64,000 bases of DNA from the NCBI GenBank assembly GCA_033782935.1, contig JAWQEG010001314.1, positions 868,001 to 932,000 of the forward strand, in the 5' to 3' direction. The translations under genes and the position numbers were made by a program. The notes beneath the pieces are model-generated. The model searched no databases, was not told where the DNA came from, and worked only from the letters and a program-made list of their open reading frames with translations. This stretch comes from Petrolisthes cinctipes (taxonomy: Eukaryota; Arthropoda; Malacostraca; Decapoda; Porcellanidae). Positions 13,029-23,030 of this stretch are shown in pieces (the first letter of the stretch is position 1; every line of letters begins with the position of its first letter).

Positions 13029-16000
13029 GATCTGTACATGCCTACACCGTGTTAGAATATTTTTAAAAAAGAGGCTCAAAATATGCTCAAAATCGATAAT
13101 TTAGGTGCCCATAGTCGATATGTACATGCATCTTCTGTACCCGTTTATATCTCAAATTCAGGCTCAAATCACCCGAAAACTCGATATTTTTGGGTCCCAG
13201 AAGAGATCTGTACATACCTACTCCGTGTTAGAGTACTTTAAAAATACAGGCCCAAAACATGCTGAAAATCGATATTTTAGGTACCCAAAGTCGATATGTG
13301 CATGCATCTTCTGTACCCGTTAATATCTCAAATTCAGGCTCAAAGCACCCGAAAATTCGATATTTTTGGGTCCCAGAAGCGATCTGTACATGCCTACTCC
13401 GTGTTCGAGTATTTTCAAAATACATGCCCAAAACATGCTGAAAATCGATATTTTTGCTCCACATAGTCGATATGTCATGCATCTTCTGTACCCGTTTCTA
13501 TCTCAAATTCAAGCTCAAAACACCCGAAATTTCGATATTTTGGGGTCCCAGAAGCGATCTGTACATGCCTACTCTGTGTTAGAGTATTTTCAAAATATAG
13601 GCCCAAAACATGCTAAAATCGATATTTTGGGTGCCCAAAGTTGATATCTGTATGCATCTTCAGTACCCGTTTATATCTCAAATTCAGGCTCAAAACCATG
13701 GAAAATTCAATAGTTTTGGGTCCCCGCAGCGATCTGTACATGACTACTTCGTATTAGTGTATTTTCAAAATACAGGCCCAAAACATGCTCAAAATCGATA
13801 TTTTAAGTGCAAAAAGTCGATATGTGCATGCATCTTCAGTACTCGTTTATATCTCAAATGCAGGCTCAAAATACCTGAAAATTCGATATTTTTGGGTCCC
13901 AGAAGCGATCTGTACATGCCTACTCAGTGAAAGAATATTTTCAAAATATAGGCTAAAAACAAGCTAAAAATCGATATTATAGGTGCCCAATGTCGATATG
14001 TGCATGCATATGCTGTACCCGTTTATATCTCAAATTAAGGCTCAAAATACCCGAAAATTTAATATTTTTGGGTCCCAGAAGCGATCTGTACATGCCTACT
14101 CCGTGTTAGAGTACTTTCAAAATACAGGCCGTAAAACATGCTGAAAATCGATATTTTAGGAGCCCAAAGTCGATATGTGCATGCATCTTCTGTACCCGTT
14201 TATATCTCAAATTCAGGCTCAAAACACCCGAAAATTCGAGATTTTTGGGTGCCAGAAGCGATCTGTACATGCCTACTCTGTGTTAGAGTATTTTCAAAAT
14301 ATAGGCCCAAAACATGCTAAATATCAATATCTTGGGTGCCAAAAGTTGATATCTGCATGCATCTTCAGTACCCGTTTATATCTCAAATTCAGGCTCAAAA
14401 CGACGGAAAATTCAATATTTTTGGGTCCCAGAAGCGATCTGTACATGCCTACTCAGTGCTAGAATGTTTTCAAAATATAGGCTCAAAACATGCTAAAAAT
14501 CGATAATTTAGGTGCCCAAAGTCGATATGTGCATGTATCTTCTGTACCCGTTTATATCTCAAATTCAGACTCAAAACACCCGAAAATTCGAGATTTTTGG
14601 GTCCCAGAAGCGATCTGTACATGCCTACTCCGTGTTAGAGTATTTTCAAAATTCAGACCCAAAACATGCTGAAAATCGATATTTTAGCTCCTAATAGTCG
14701 ATATGTGCATGCATCTTCTGTACCCGTTTATATCTCAAATTCAGGCTCAAAACACCAGAAAATTCGATATTTTTGTGTCCCAGAAGCGATATGTACATGC
14801 CTAGTTCTTGTTAGAGTATTTTCACAATACACACCCAAAACATGCTCAAAATCGATATTTTAGGTGCAAAGTGTCGATATGTGCATGCATCTTCATTACC
14901 TGTTTACATATCAAATTCAGGCTCAAAACACCCGAAAATTCAATTTTTTTGGGTTCCAGAAGCGATCTGTACATGCCTACTCAGTGCTAGAATGTTTCCA
15001 AAATACAGGCTTAAAACATGCTAAAAATCGATATTTTTGGTGTCCCAAGTCAATAAGTATGTTCTGTACCCGTTTATATCTCAAATTCAAGCTCAAAACA
15101 CCCGAAAATTCGATATTTTTGGGTCCCAGAAGCGATCTGTACAAGTTTACTCCGTGTTAGAGTATTTTTAAAATACATGCCCAAAACATGCTATAAATCG
15201 ATATTTTCGCTACCCATAGTCGATAAGTGCATGCATCTTCTGTACCCGTTTATATCCCAAATTCATGCTCAAAACACCCGTAAATTCGATATTTTTGGGT
15301 CCCAGAAGCAATCTGTACATGCCTACTCTGTGTTAGAGTAATTTCAAAATATAGGCCCAAAACATGCTAAAATCGATATTTTGGGTGCCCAAAGTTGATA
15401 TTTGCATGCATCTTCAGTACCCGTTCATATCTCAAATTCAGGCTCAAAACCACGGAAAATTCAATAGTTTTGGGTCCCCGCAGCGATCTGTACATGACTA
15501 CTTCGTGTTAGTGTATTTTCAAAATACAGGCCCAAAACATGCTCAAAATCGATGTTTTGGGTGCCTTAAAGACGATATGTGCATGCATCTTCTGTACCCG
15601 TTTATATCTCAAATTCAGATTCAAAACACCCGAAAATTCGATATTTTTGGGTCCAAGAAGCGATCTGTATATGCCTACTCATTGCTAGAATGTTTTCAAA
15701 ATATAGGCTCAAAACATGCTAAAAATCAATATTTTATGTGTCCCAAGTCGATATGTGCATGCATGTTCTGTACCCGTTTATATCTCAAATTTAGGCTCAA
15801 AACTCCCGAAAATTCGATATTTTGGGGTCCCAGAAGCGATCTGTATATGCCTACTCCGTGTTTGAGTATTTTCAAAATACATGCCCAAAACATGCTGAAA
15901 ATCGATATTTTAGCTGCCCATAGTCGATATGTGCATGCATCTTCTGTACACGTTTATATATGAAATACCAGGCTCAAAACAACGGGAAATTCAATATTTT

Positions 16001-17071
16001 TGGGTCCCAAAAGCGATCTGTACATGCCTACTCAGTGCTAGAATGTTTTCAAAATATAGGCTCAAAACATGCTACAAATCGATAATTTAGGTGCCCAAAG
16101 TCGATATGTGCATGCATATGCTGTACCCGTTTATATCTCAAATTAAGGCTGAAAATACCCGAAAATTTAATATTTTTGGGTCCCAGAAGCGATCTGTACA
16201 TGCCTACTCCGTGTTAGAGTACTTTTAAAATACAGGCCGTAAAACATGCTGAAAATCGATATTTTAGGAGCCCAAAGTCGATATGTGCATGCATGTTCTG
16301 TACCCGTTTATATCTCAAATTTAGACTCAAAACTCCCGAAAATTCGAGATTTTGAGGTCCCAGAAGCGATCTGTATATGCCTACTCCGTGTTTGAGTATT
16401 TTCAAAATACATGCCCAAAACATGCTGAAAATCGATATTTTAGCTGCCCATAGTCGATATGTGCATGCATCTTCAGTACTCGTTTATATCTCAAATGCAG
16501 GCTCAAAATACCCGAAAATTGAATATTTTTGGGTCCCAGAAGCGATCTGTACATGCCTATTTCGTGTTAGAGTATTTTCAAAATACAGGCCAAAAACATG
16601 CTGAAAATCGATATTTGAGGTGCCCAAAGTCAATATGTGTTTGCATGTTCTGTACCCTTTTATATCCAAAATTCAGGCTCAAAATACCCGAAAATTCGAT
16701 ATTTTTGGGTCCCAGAAGCGATTTGTACATGCCTACTCAGTGATAGAATATTTTCAAAATATTGGCCCAAAACATACTAAAAATCGATATTTTGGGTGCC
16801 CAAAGTCAATAAGTGCATGCATCTTATGTACCCGTTTATATCTCAAATTCAGGCTGAAAATACCTGAAAATTAGATATTTTTGTGTCCCAGAAGCAATAT
16901 GTACATGCCTTCTCCTTCTTAGAATGTTTTAAAGATACAGACCCAAAACATGCTCAAAATCGATATATTTGGTGCAAAAAGTCGATATGTGCATGCATCT
17001 TCAGTATTCATTTATATCTCAAATTCAGGCTCAAAACACCCGAAAATTCGGTATTTTTGGGTCCCAGAAGC
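13029..17071 (+). repeat. Satellite domain B, heterogeneous monomers
   Basis: About 23 monomers are present with more variation between neighbours than in domain A. A local paralogy links roughly 13610-13790 with 15364-15545 (shared marker CCCCGCAGCGATC), offset 1754 bp. Another links the GCCGTAAAACATGC monomers near 14128 and 16217. A monomer near 15045-15065 lacks several bases of the GTGCATGCATC block. No gene or non-satellite insert is present. Confidence 0.85.
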
Positions 17072-17952
17072 GATCTGTACATGTCTACTCAGTGCTAGAT
17101 TGTTTTGAAAATATAGGCTTAAAACATGCTAAAAATCGATATTTAATGTGTCCCAAGTCGATATGTGCATTCATGTTCTGTACCCGTTTATATCTCAAAT
17201 TTAGGCTCAAAACACCCGAAAATTCTATATTTTTGGGTCCCAGAAGCGATCTGTATATGCCTACTCCGTATTTGAGTATTTTCAAAATACATGCCCAAAA
17301 CATGCTAAAAATCGATATTTTAGCTGCCCATAGTCGATATGTGCACGCATCTTCTGTACCCGTTTATATCTCAAATTCAGGCTCAAAACACCCGAACATT
17401 TAATATTTTTGGGTCCCAGAAGCGATCTGTACATGCCTACTCCGTGTTAGAGTACTTTCAATATACAGGCCATAAAAAATGCTAAAAATCGATATTTAAG
17501 GTGCCCAAAGTGGATATGAGCATGCATTTTCTGTACCCGATTATATCTCAATTTCAGGCTCAAAATACCCGAAAATTCGATATTTTTGGGTCACTAAAGC
17601 GATCTGTACATGCCTACTCCTTGTTAGAGTATTTTCAAAATATAGGCTTAAAACATGCTAAAAATCGTTATTTTACGTGTCCAAAGTCGATATGTGCATA
17701 CATCTTTTATACCCGTTTATATCCCAAATTCAGGCTCAAAACACCCGAAAATTCGATATATTTGGGTCACAGAAGCGATCTGTACATGCCTACTCAGTAA
17801 TTGAATATTTTTATATTATAGGCTCAAAACAAGCTAAAAATCGATATCTTAGGTACGGAATGTCGATATGTGCATGCGTATTCTGTGCCCGTTTATATCT
17901 CAAATTCAGGCTCAAAACACCCGAAAATTCGGTATTTTTGGGTCCCAGAAGC
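17072..17952 (+). repeat. Local duplication copy B-i: 5 monomers
   Basis: This unit runs from GATC to GATC for 881 bp and is followed directly by a 704-bp near copy. Shared rare variants are GATTGTTTTGAAAATATAGG, AATCGATATTTAATGTG and the GTACGGAATGTCG monomer near its end. The copy lacks one of the five monomers (about 17310-17490). Confidence 0.85.
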
Positions 17953-18656
17953 GATCTGTACATGTCTACTCAGTGCTAGATTGTTTTGAAAATATAGGCT
18001 TAAAACATGCTAAAAATCGATATTTAATGTGTCCCAAGTCGATATGTGCATGCATGTTCTGTACCCGTTTATATCTCAAATTTAGGCTCAAAACACCCGA
18101 AAATTCTATATTTTTGGGTCCCAGAAGCGATCTGTATATTCCTACTCCGTATTTGAGTATTTTCAAAATACATGCCCAAAAAATGCTAAAAATCGATATT
18201 TAAGGTGCCCAAAGTGGATATGAGCATGCATTTTCTGTACCCGATTATATCTCAATTTCAGGCTCAAAATACCCGAAAATTCGATATTTTTGGGTCACTA
18301 AAGCGATCTGTACATGCCTACTCCTTGTTAGAGTATTTTCAAAATATAGGCTTAAAACATGCTAAAAATCGTTATTTTACGTGTCCAAAGTCGATATGTG
18401 CATACATCTTTTATACCCGTTTATATCCCAAATTCAGGCTCAAAACACCCGAAAATTCGATATTTTTGGGTCACAGAAGCGATCTGTACATGCCTACTCA
18501 GTAATTGAATATTTTTATATTATAGGCTCAAAACAAGCTAAAAATCGATATCTTAGGTACGGAATGTCGATATGTGCATGCGTATTCTGTGCCCGTTTAT
18601 ATCTCAAATTCAGGCTCAAAACACCCGAAAATTCGATATATTTTGGTCACTTAAGC
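17953..18656 (+). repeat. Local duplication copy B-ii: 4 monomers
   Basis: This is the second copy of the preceding five-monomer unit, shortened by exactly one monomer to 704 bp. The rare variants of the first copy (TAATTGAATATTTTTATATT, GTACGGAATGTCG) are reproduced at an offset of 704 bp. Similarity stops after about 18640, where TATATTTTGGTCAC replaces the expected GGTATTTTTGGGTCCC. Confidence 0.85.
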
Positions 18657-21214
18657 GATCTGTACATGCCTACTCCGTGTTAGAGTATTTTCAAAATACA
18701 GGCCCAAAACATGCTCAAAATCGATATTTTTGGTGCAAAGAGTCGATATCTGCATGCATCTTTATTACCTGTTTACATATCAAATTCAGGCTCAAAACAC
18801 CCGAAAATTCAATATTTTTGGGTTCCAAAAGCGATCTGTACATGCCTACTCAGTGCTAGAATGTTTTCAAAATACATGCCCAAAACATGCTGAAAATCGA
18901 TATTTTAGCTGCCCATAGTCGATATGTGCATGCATCTTCTGTACCCGTTTATATCTCAAATTCAGGCTCAAAACACCCGAAAATTTAATATTTTTGGGTC
19001 CCAAAAGCAATCTGTAGATGCCTACTCCGTGTTAGAGTACTTTCAAAATACAGGCCATAAAACATGCTGAAAATCGATATTTTAGGTGCCCAAAGTCGAT
19101 ATGTGCATGCATCTTCTGTACCCGTTTATATCTCAAATTCAGGCTCAAAACACCCGAAAATTCGATATTTTTGGGTCCCAGAAGCGATCTGTACATGCCT
19201 ACTCTGTGTTAGAGTATTTTCAAAATATAGGCCCAAAACATGCTAAAAATCGATATTTTGGGTGCCGAAAATTGATATCTGCATGCATCTTAAGTACCCG
19301 TTTATATCTCAAATTCAGGCTCAAAACGACGGATAATTCAATATTTTTTGGTCCCAGAAGCGCTCTGTACATGCCTACTCAGTGCTAGAATCTTTTCAAA
19401 ATATAGGCCCAAAACATGCTGAAAATCGATATTTGAGGTGTCCAAAGTCTATATGTGCATGCATCTTCTGTACGCGTTTTTTATATTTCAAATTCAGGCT
19501 CAAAACACCCGAAATTTCGATATTTTTGGGTCCCAGAAGCAATCTGTACATGCCTACTCCTTGCTTGAATGTTTTCAAGATACAGACCCAAAACATGCTC
19601 AAAATCGATAATTTAGGGGCAAAAAGTCGATATGTGCATGTATCTTCAGTACCGGTTTATATCTCAAATTCAGGCTCAAAACACCCCAATATTCAATAGT
19701 TTTAGGTTCCAGAAGCGATCTGTACATGTCTACTCAGTGCTAGAATGTTTTTAAAATATAGATTTAAAACATGCTAAAAATTTATATTTTCGGTGTCCCA
19801 AGTCGATATGTGCATGCATCTTCTGTACTCGTTTATATCTCAAATTCAGGCTCAAAACACTCAAAAATTCGATATTTTTTGGTCCCAGAAGTGACATGTA
19901 TATACCTACTCCACGCTAAAATGTTTTCAAGATACAGACCCATAACATGCCCAAAATCGATATTTTAGGTGCAAAAAGTCGATATGTGCATTCTTATTCA
20001 GTACCCGTTTATATATCAAATTCAGGCTCAAAACACCCAAAAATTCGATATTTTTGGGTTTTAGATGCAATCTGTATATGCCTACTCCGTGTTTAAGTAT
20101 TTTCAAAATACATGCCCAAAACATGCTGAAAATCGATATTTTAGCTGCCCATAGTCAATATGTGCATGAATCTTCTGTACCCGTTTATATCTTAAATTCA
20201 GGCTCTAAACACCCGAAAATTCGGTATTTTTGGGTTCCAGAAGCGATCTGGTATACATGCCTACTCAGTGTTAGAGTACTTTAAAAATACAGGCAATAAA
20301 ACATGCTGAAAATCGATATTTTAGGTGCCCAAAGTCAATATGTGCATGCATCTTATGCACCCGTTTATATCTCAAATTCAGTCTCAAAACACCCGAAAAT
20401 TCGGTATTTTTGGGTCCCAGAAGCGATCTGTACATGCGTACTTCTTGCTAGAATGTTTCCAAGATACAGACCCAAAACAAGCTTAAAATCGATATTTTAT
20501 GTGCAAAAAGTCGATATGTGCATGTATCTTCAGTACCGGTTTACATCTCAAATTCAGGCTCAAAACACCCGAATATTCAATAGTTTTAGGTTCCAGAAGC
20601 GATCTGTACATGTTTACTCAGTGCTAGAATGTTTTTTAAATATAGGTTTAAAACATGCTAAAAATTTATATTTTAGGTGTCCCAAGTCGATATGTGCATG
20701 CATCTTCTGTACTCGTTTATATCTCAAATTCAGGCTCAAAACACCCGAAAATTCAATATTTTTGTGTCCTTGAAGCGATCTGTAGATGCCTACGCAGTGC
20801 TAGAATAATTTCAAAATATTGGCCCAAAACATGCTAAAAATCGATATTTTAGGTGTCCCAAGTCGTTATGTGCATGGATGTTCTGTACCAGTTTATATCT
20901 CAAATTCAGGCTCAAAACACCCGAAAATTCGATATTTTTGGGTCCAAGAAGAGATCTGTACATGCCTACTCAGTGCTAGAATGTTTGCAAAATATAGGCT
21001 CAAAACATGCTAAAAATCGATACTTTAGGTGTCCCAAGTAGATATGTGCATGGATATTCTGTACCAGTTTATATCTCAAATTTAGGCTCAAAACACCCGA
21101 AAATTCGATGTTTTTGGGTCCTAGATGCAATCTGTATATGCCTACTCCGTGTTTAAGTTTTTTCAAAATACATGCCCAAAACATACTGAAAATCGATATT
21201 TTAGCTGCTCATAG

Positions 21215-21218
<4 letters not shown>
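18657..21218 (+). repeat. Satellite domain B, left flank of the SINE
   Basis: About 14.5 monomers of mixed variants are present. Monomers with AAAATTTATATTTT (near 19775 and 20659) and with CAGATGCAATC or TAGATGCAATC (near 20061 and 21122) recur, and similar ones appear to the right of the SINE near 22104. The last monomer is broken at monomer position about 90 by the SINE poly(T). Nothing besides satellite is seen. Confidence 0.85.
21206..21218 (+). repeat. Candidate target-site duplication, left of the SINE
   Basis: TGCTCATAGTCAA corresponds to monomer positions about 78-90. The same monomer interval recurs directly on the other side of the element at 21656-21668, with 10 of 13 bases equal. 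The net extra length at the locus (450 bp between in-phase GATC sites) equals the SINE plus about 10 bp. This agrees with a target-site duplication that later diverged. Confidence 0.55.

Positions 21219-21245
<27 letters not shown>
21219..21245 (-). other. Poly(A) tail of the SINE (27 bp)
   Basis: An uninterrupted run of 27 T on the plus strand is the 3' poly(A) of the minus-strand element. On the minus strand it is preceded by GGTTGAGGTATAG. The homogeneous tail suggests a fairly young insertion, since such runs tend to erode or pick up interruptions. Confidence 0.85.
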
Positions 21246-21361
21246 CTATACCTCAACCTCGGGACTGTAGGCTGTCAGTAGCCCGTGACTCTTGCGAGGC
21301 CCCGAGATTATTGTGTGTCGCACCAGATGAGACAGTGGAGCTTCGTGGTGATGTTGGTACC

Positions 21362-21433
21362 GTAGCTTCTCTTCTGTCCCACTAGATGACGACACCTAAT
21401 TTAAACACGTCACTATCATGAGAGAGAAGCTAC
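21362..21433. repeat. Inverted repeat in the SINE body
   Basis: GTAGCTTCTCT at 21362-21372 and AGAGAAGCTAC at 21423-21433 are perfect 11-bp reverse complements separated by 50 bp. In the SINE RNA they could form a stem that closes a large loop. It may be part of a conserved body domain or may be fortuitous. Confidence 0.65.
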
Positions 21434-21596
21434 ACCGTCACTCACAGCATCTTGGAATATGGTCGGACATCTTCTATGTTGTGAGTTGACGACGATGTAG
21501 GGGGTATTTTCTTGACGTGTCGGCGTAGCCAGGGTATAGTTGACGAACAGCTGGACCCATCAGATCACCCCGAAAAAATCCCAGACGTTTTCTCGT

Positions 21597-21606
21597 GGAC
21601 TCGAAC
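21597..21606 (-). promoter_or_regulatory. Pol III B box of the SINE head
   Basis: The minus strand reads GTTCGAGTCC, the core of the tRNA B box (GGTTCGANTCC) with the leading G replaced by A. It lies 34 bp downstream of the A box on that strand, within the usual tRNA-type spacing. Confidence 0.88.
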
Positions 21607-21640
21607 TAGGGCCCTTGCCATATGCAGTCCGTCACTCTAT

Positions 21641-21651
21641 CCACTCAGCCA
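21641..21651 (-). promoter_or_regulatory. Pol III A box of the SINE head
   Basis: The minus strand reads TGGCTGAGTGG, matching the tRNA A-box pattern TRGCNNAGNNGG at nearly all fixed positions. The T sits at tRNA position 8 if the element starts at 21658. Confidence 0.85.
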
Positions 21652-21655
21652 CGCC

Positions 21656-21668
21656 TGCCCAAAGTCGA
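21656..21668 (+). repeat. Candidate target-site duplication, right of the SINE
   Basis: TGCCCAAAGTCGA is the partner of 21206-21218, with three mismatches. The first bases are shared with the SINE 5' end, so the exact edge is ambiguous by 2-3 bp. Satellite phase resumes correctly from here. Confidence 0.55.
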
Positions 21669-22854
21669 TATGTGCATGCATCTTCTGTACCCGTTTATAT
21701 CTCAAATTCAGGCTCAAAACACCCAAAAATTCGGTATTTTTGGGTCCCGGAAGCGATCTGTGCATGCCTACTCAGTGCTAGAAAAATTTCAAAATATTGG
21801 CCCAAAACATGCTAAAAATCGATATTTTAGGTGTCCAAAGTCGATATGTCCATACATCTTTTGTACCCGTTTATATCCCAAATTCAGGCTCAAAACACCC
21901 GAAAATTCGATATTTTTGGGTCCAAGAAGAGATCTGTACATGCCTACTCAGTGCTAGAATGTTTTCAAAATATAGGCTCAAAACATGCTAATAATCGATA
22001 TTTTAGGTGTCCCAAGTCGTTATGTGCATGGATGTTCTGTACCAGTTTATATCTCAAATTTAGGCTCAAAACACCCGAAAATTCGATATTTTTGGGTCCC
22101 AGATGCAATCTGTATATGCCTACTCCGTGTTTAAGTATTTTCAAAATACATGCCCAAAACATGCTGAAAACCGATATTTTAGCTGCCGATAGTCAATATG
22201 TGCATGCATCTTCAGTACCCGTTTATATCTTAATTTCAGGCTCAAAACACCCACAAATTCGATATTTTTGGATCCCAGAAGCGATCTGTACATGCCTACT
22301 CAGTGCTAGAATGTTTTCAAATTATAGGCTCAAAACATGCTAAAAATTTATATTTTAGGTGTCCAAAGTCGATATGTCATTGCATCTTCTGTACCCGTTT
22401 ATATCTCAAATTCATGCTCAAAACACCCGAAAATTCGATATTTTTTGGTCTAAGAAGCGATCTGTACATGCCTACTCCTTTCTAGAATGTTTTAAAGATA
22501 CAGAATTAAAACATGCACAAAATTGATTTTTTAGGTGCAAAAAGTAGATATGCGCATTTATCTTCAGTACCCGTTTATATCTCATATTCAGGCACAAAAC
22601 ACCCGAAAATTCAATATTTTTGGGTCCCAGAAACGATCTTTACATGCCTACTCAGTGCTAGAATGTTTTCAAAATATAGACTCAAAACATGCTAAAAATC
22701 GATATTTTAGGTGTCCAAAGTCGATATGTGGATGCATCTTCTGTACCCGTTTATATCTCAAATTCAGGCTCAAAACGCCCAAAAATTCGATATTTTTGGG
22801 TCCCAGAAGCGATCTGTACATGCCTACTCCGTGTTAGAGTATTATCAAAATACT

Positions 22855-22942
22855 GGCCCAAAACATGCTCAAAATCGATATTTTAGGTGCCCAAAGTCGA
22901 TATGTGCATGCATCTTCTGTATCCGTCTATATCCCAAATTCA
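22855..22942 (+). repeat. 88-bp subunit alpha of the satellite monomer
   Basis: This is the first half of the internal dimer, starting at GGCCCAAAAC and ending just before CAGG of the next half. It contains CAAAAC, CAAAAT, TCGATATTTT, GTCGATATG and GCATGC in that order, and the other subunit repeats the same series. Consensus alpha and beta halves match at 59 of 88 positions without gaps. The subunit length is exactly half the monomer, which supports an ancestral 88-bp unit that duplicated and then diverged before the 176-bp dimer was amplified. Confidence 0.8.
22900..22913 (+). other. Alternating purine-pyrimidine tract in the monomer
   Basis: ATATGTGCATGCAT is a 14-bp run of strict purine-pyrimidine alternation that contains the 8-bp palindrome TGCATGCA. 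Most monomers carry it at monomer positions 90-103. Many substitutions within it (GTGCATG to GTGTATG, for example) keep the alternation. Such tracts can adopt left-handed helix or cruciform conformations under supercoiling. Whether this happens here is inference. Confidence 0.6.
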
Positions 22943-23030
22943 GGTTCAAAACACCCGAAAATTCGATATTTTTGGGTCCCAGAAGCGATCTGTACATGCC
23001 TACTCCTTACTAGAATTTTTTCAAGATACA
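22943..23030 (+). repeat. 88-bp subunit beta of the satellite monomer
   Basis: This is the second half of the internal dimer. It starts at GGTTCAAAAC (GGCTCAAAAC in most copies) and runs across the GATC landmark into the next monomer. The matching series is CAAAAC, GAAAATTCGATATTTT, GGTCCCAGAAGCGAT and GTACATGCC. The first 57 positions align best with subunit alpha. The last 31, around CCGTGTTAGAG, are more diverged. Confidence 0.78.

Larger units (their letters stand above)
21219..21658 (-). mobile_element. tRNA-headed SINE, about 440 bp, minus strand
   Basis: This is the only non-satellite sequence in the window, and its base composition is visibly richer in G+C than the array. Read on the minus strand it starts with a tRNA-like head. 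The head has an acceptor-like GCAGGCG, an A-box-like TGGCTGAGTGG and a B-box-like GTTCGAGTCC in the correct order, about 34 bp apart. A body of about 330 bp with no open frame of note follows, and a 27-base poly(A) closes the element. This is the layout of a SINE transcribed by RNA polymerase III and mobilised by a partner LINE. GTGGCTGAGTGG and GGACTGC resemble class II tRNAs such as tRNA-Ser or tRNA-Leu, but the anticodon arm is degenerate. I do not recognise the body family. Both ends appear present, so the copy seems full length. Confidence 0.9.
22811..22986 (+). repeat. Representative 176-bp monomer
   Basis: This monomer is close to the consensus I derived by eye and is exactly 176 bp from GATC to GATC. 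The hand-built consensus has 71 G+C in 176 bp and seven CpG sites, about the number expected from its base composition. It serves as the coordinate frame for the sub-features described here: the 88-bp subunits, the alternating tract and the CENP-B-box-like segment. Confidence 0.9.

Noticed and set aside
15364..15963. 199-codon frame with Cys/His/Tyr-rich repetitive peptide resembling a repeat protein
   Set aside because: The apparent protein repeat is the DNA repeat. Stops appear as soon as a monomer carries a different variant, and no codon-position bias is visible.
21512..21657. Functional tRNA gene at the SINE head
   Set aside because: A and B boxes are present, but the acceptor stem has no pairing partner after the B box, the anticodon arm is degenerate, and the sequence runs into the SINE body.
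21512..21991. Open frames crossing the SINE into the satellite
   Set aside because: They are chance fusions of the SINE head and satellite reading. The element is oriented on the opposite strand and SINEs are non-coding.
22811..22986. Alpha satellite or another named centromeric satellite
   Set aside because: The length is near that of several known families, but I see no sequence resemblance that I can support from memory. A database search would be needed.
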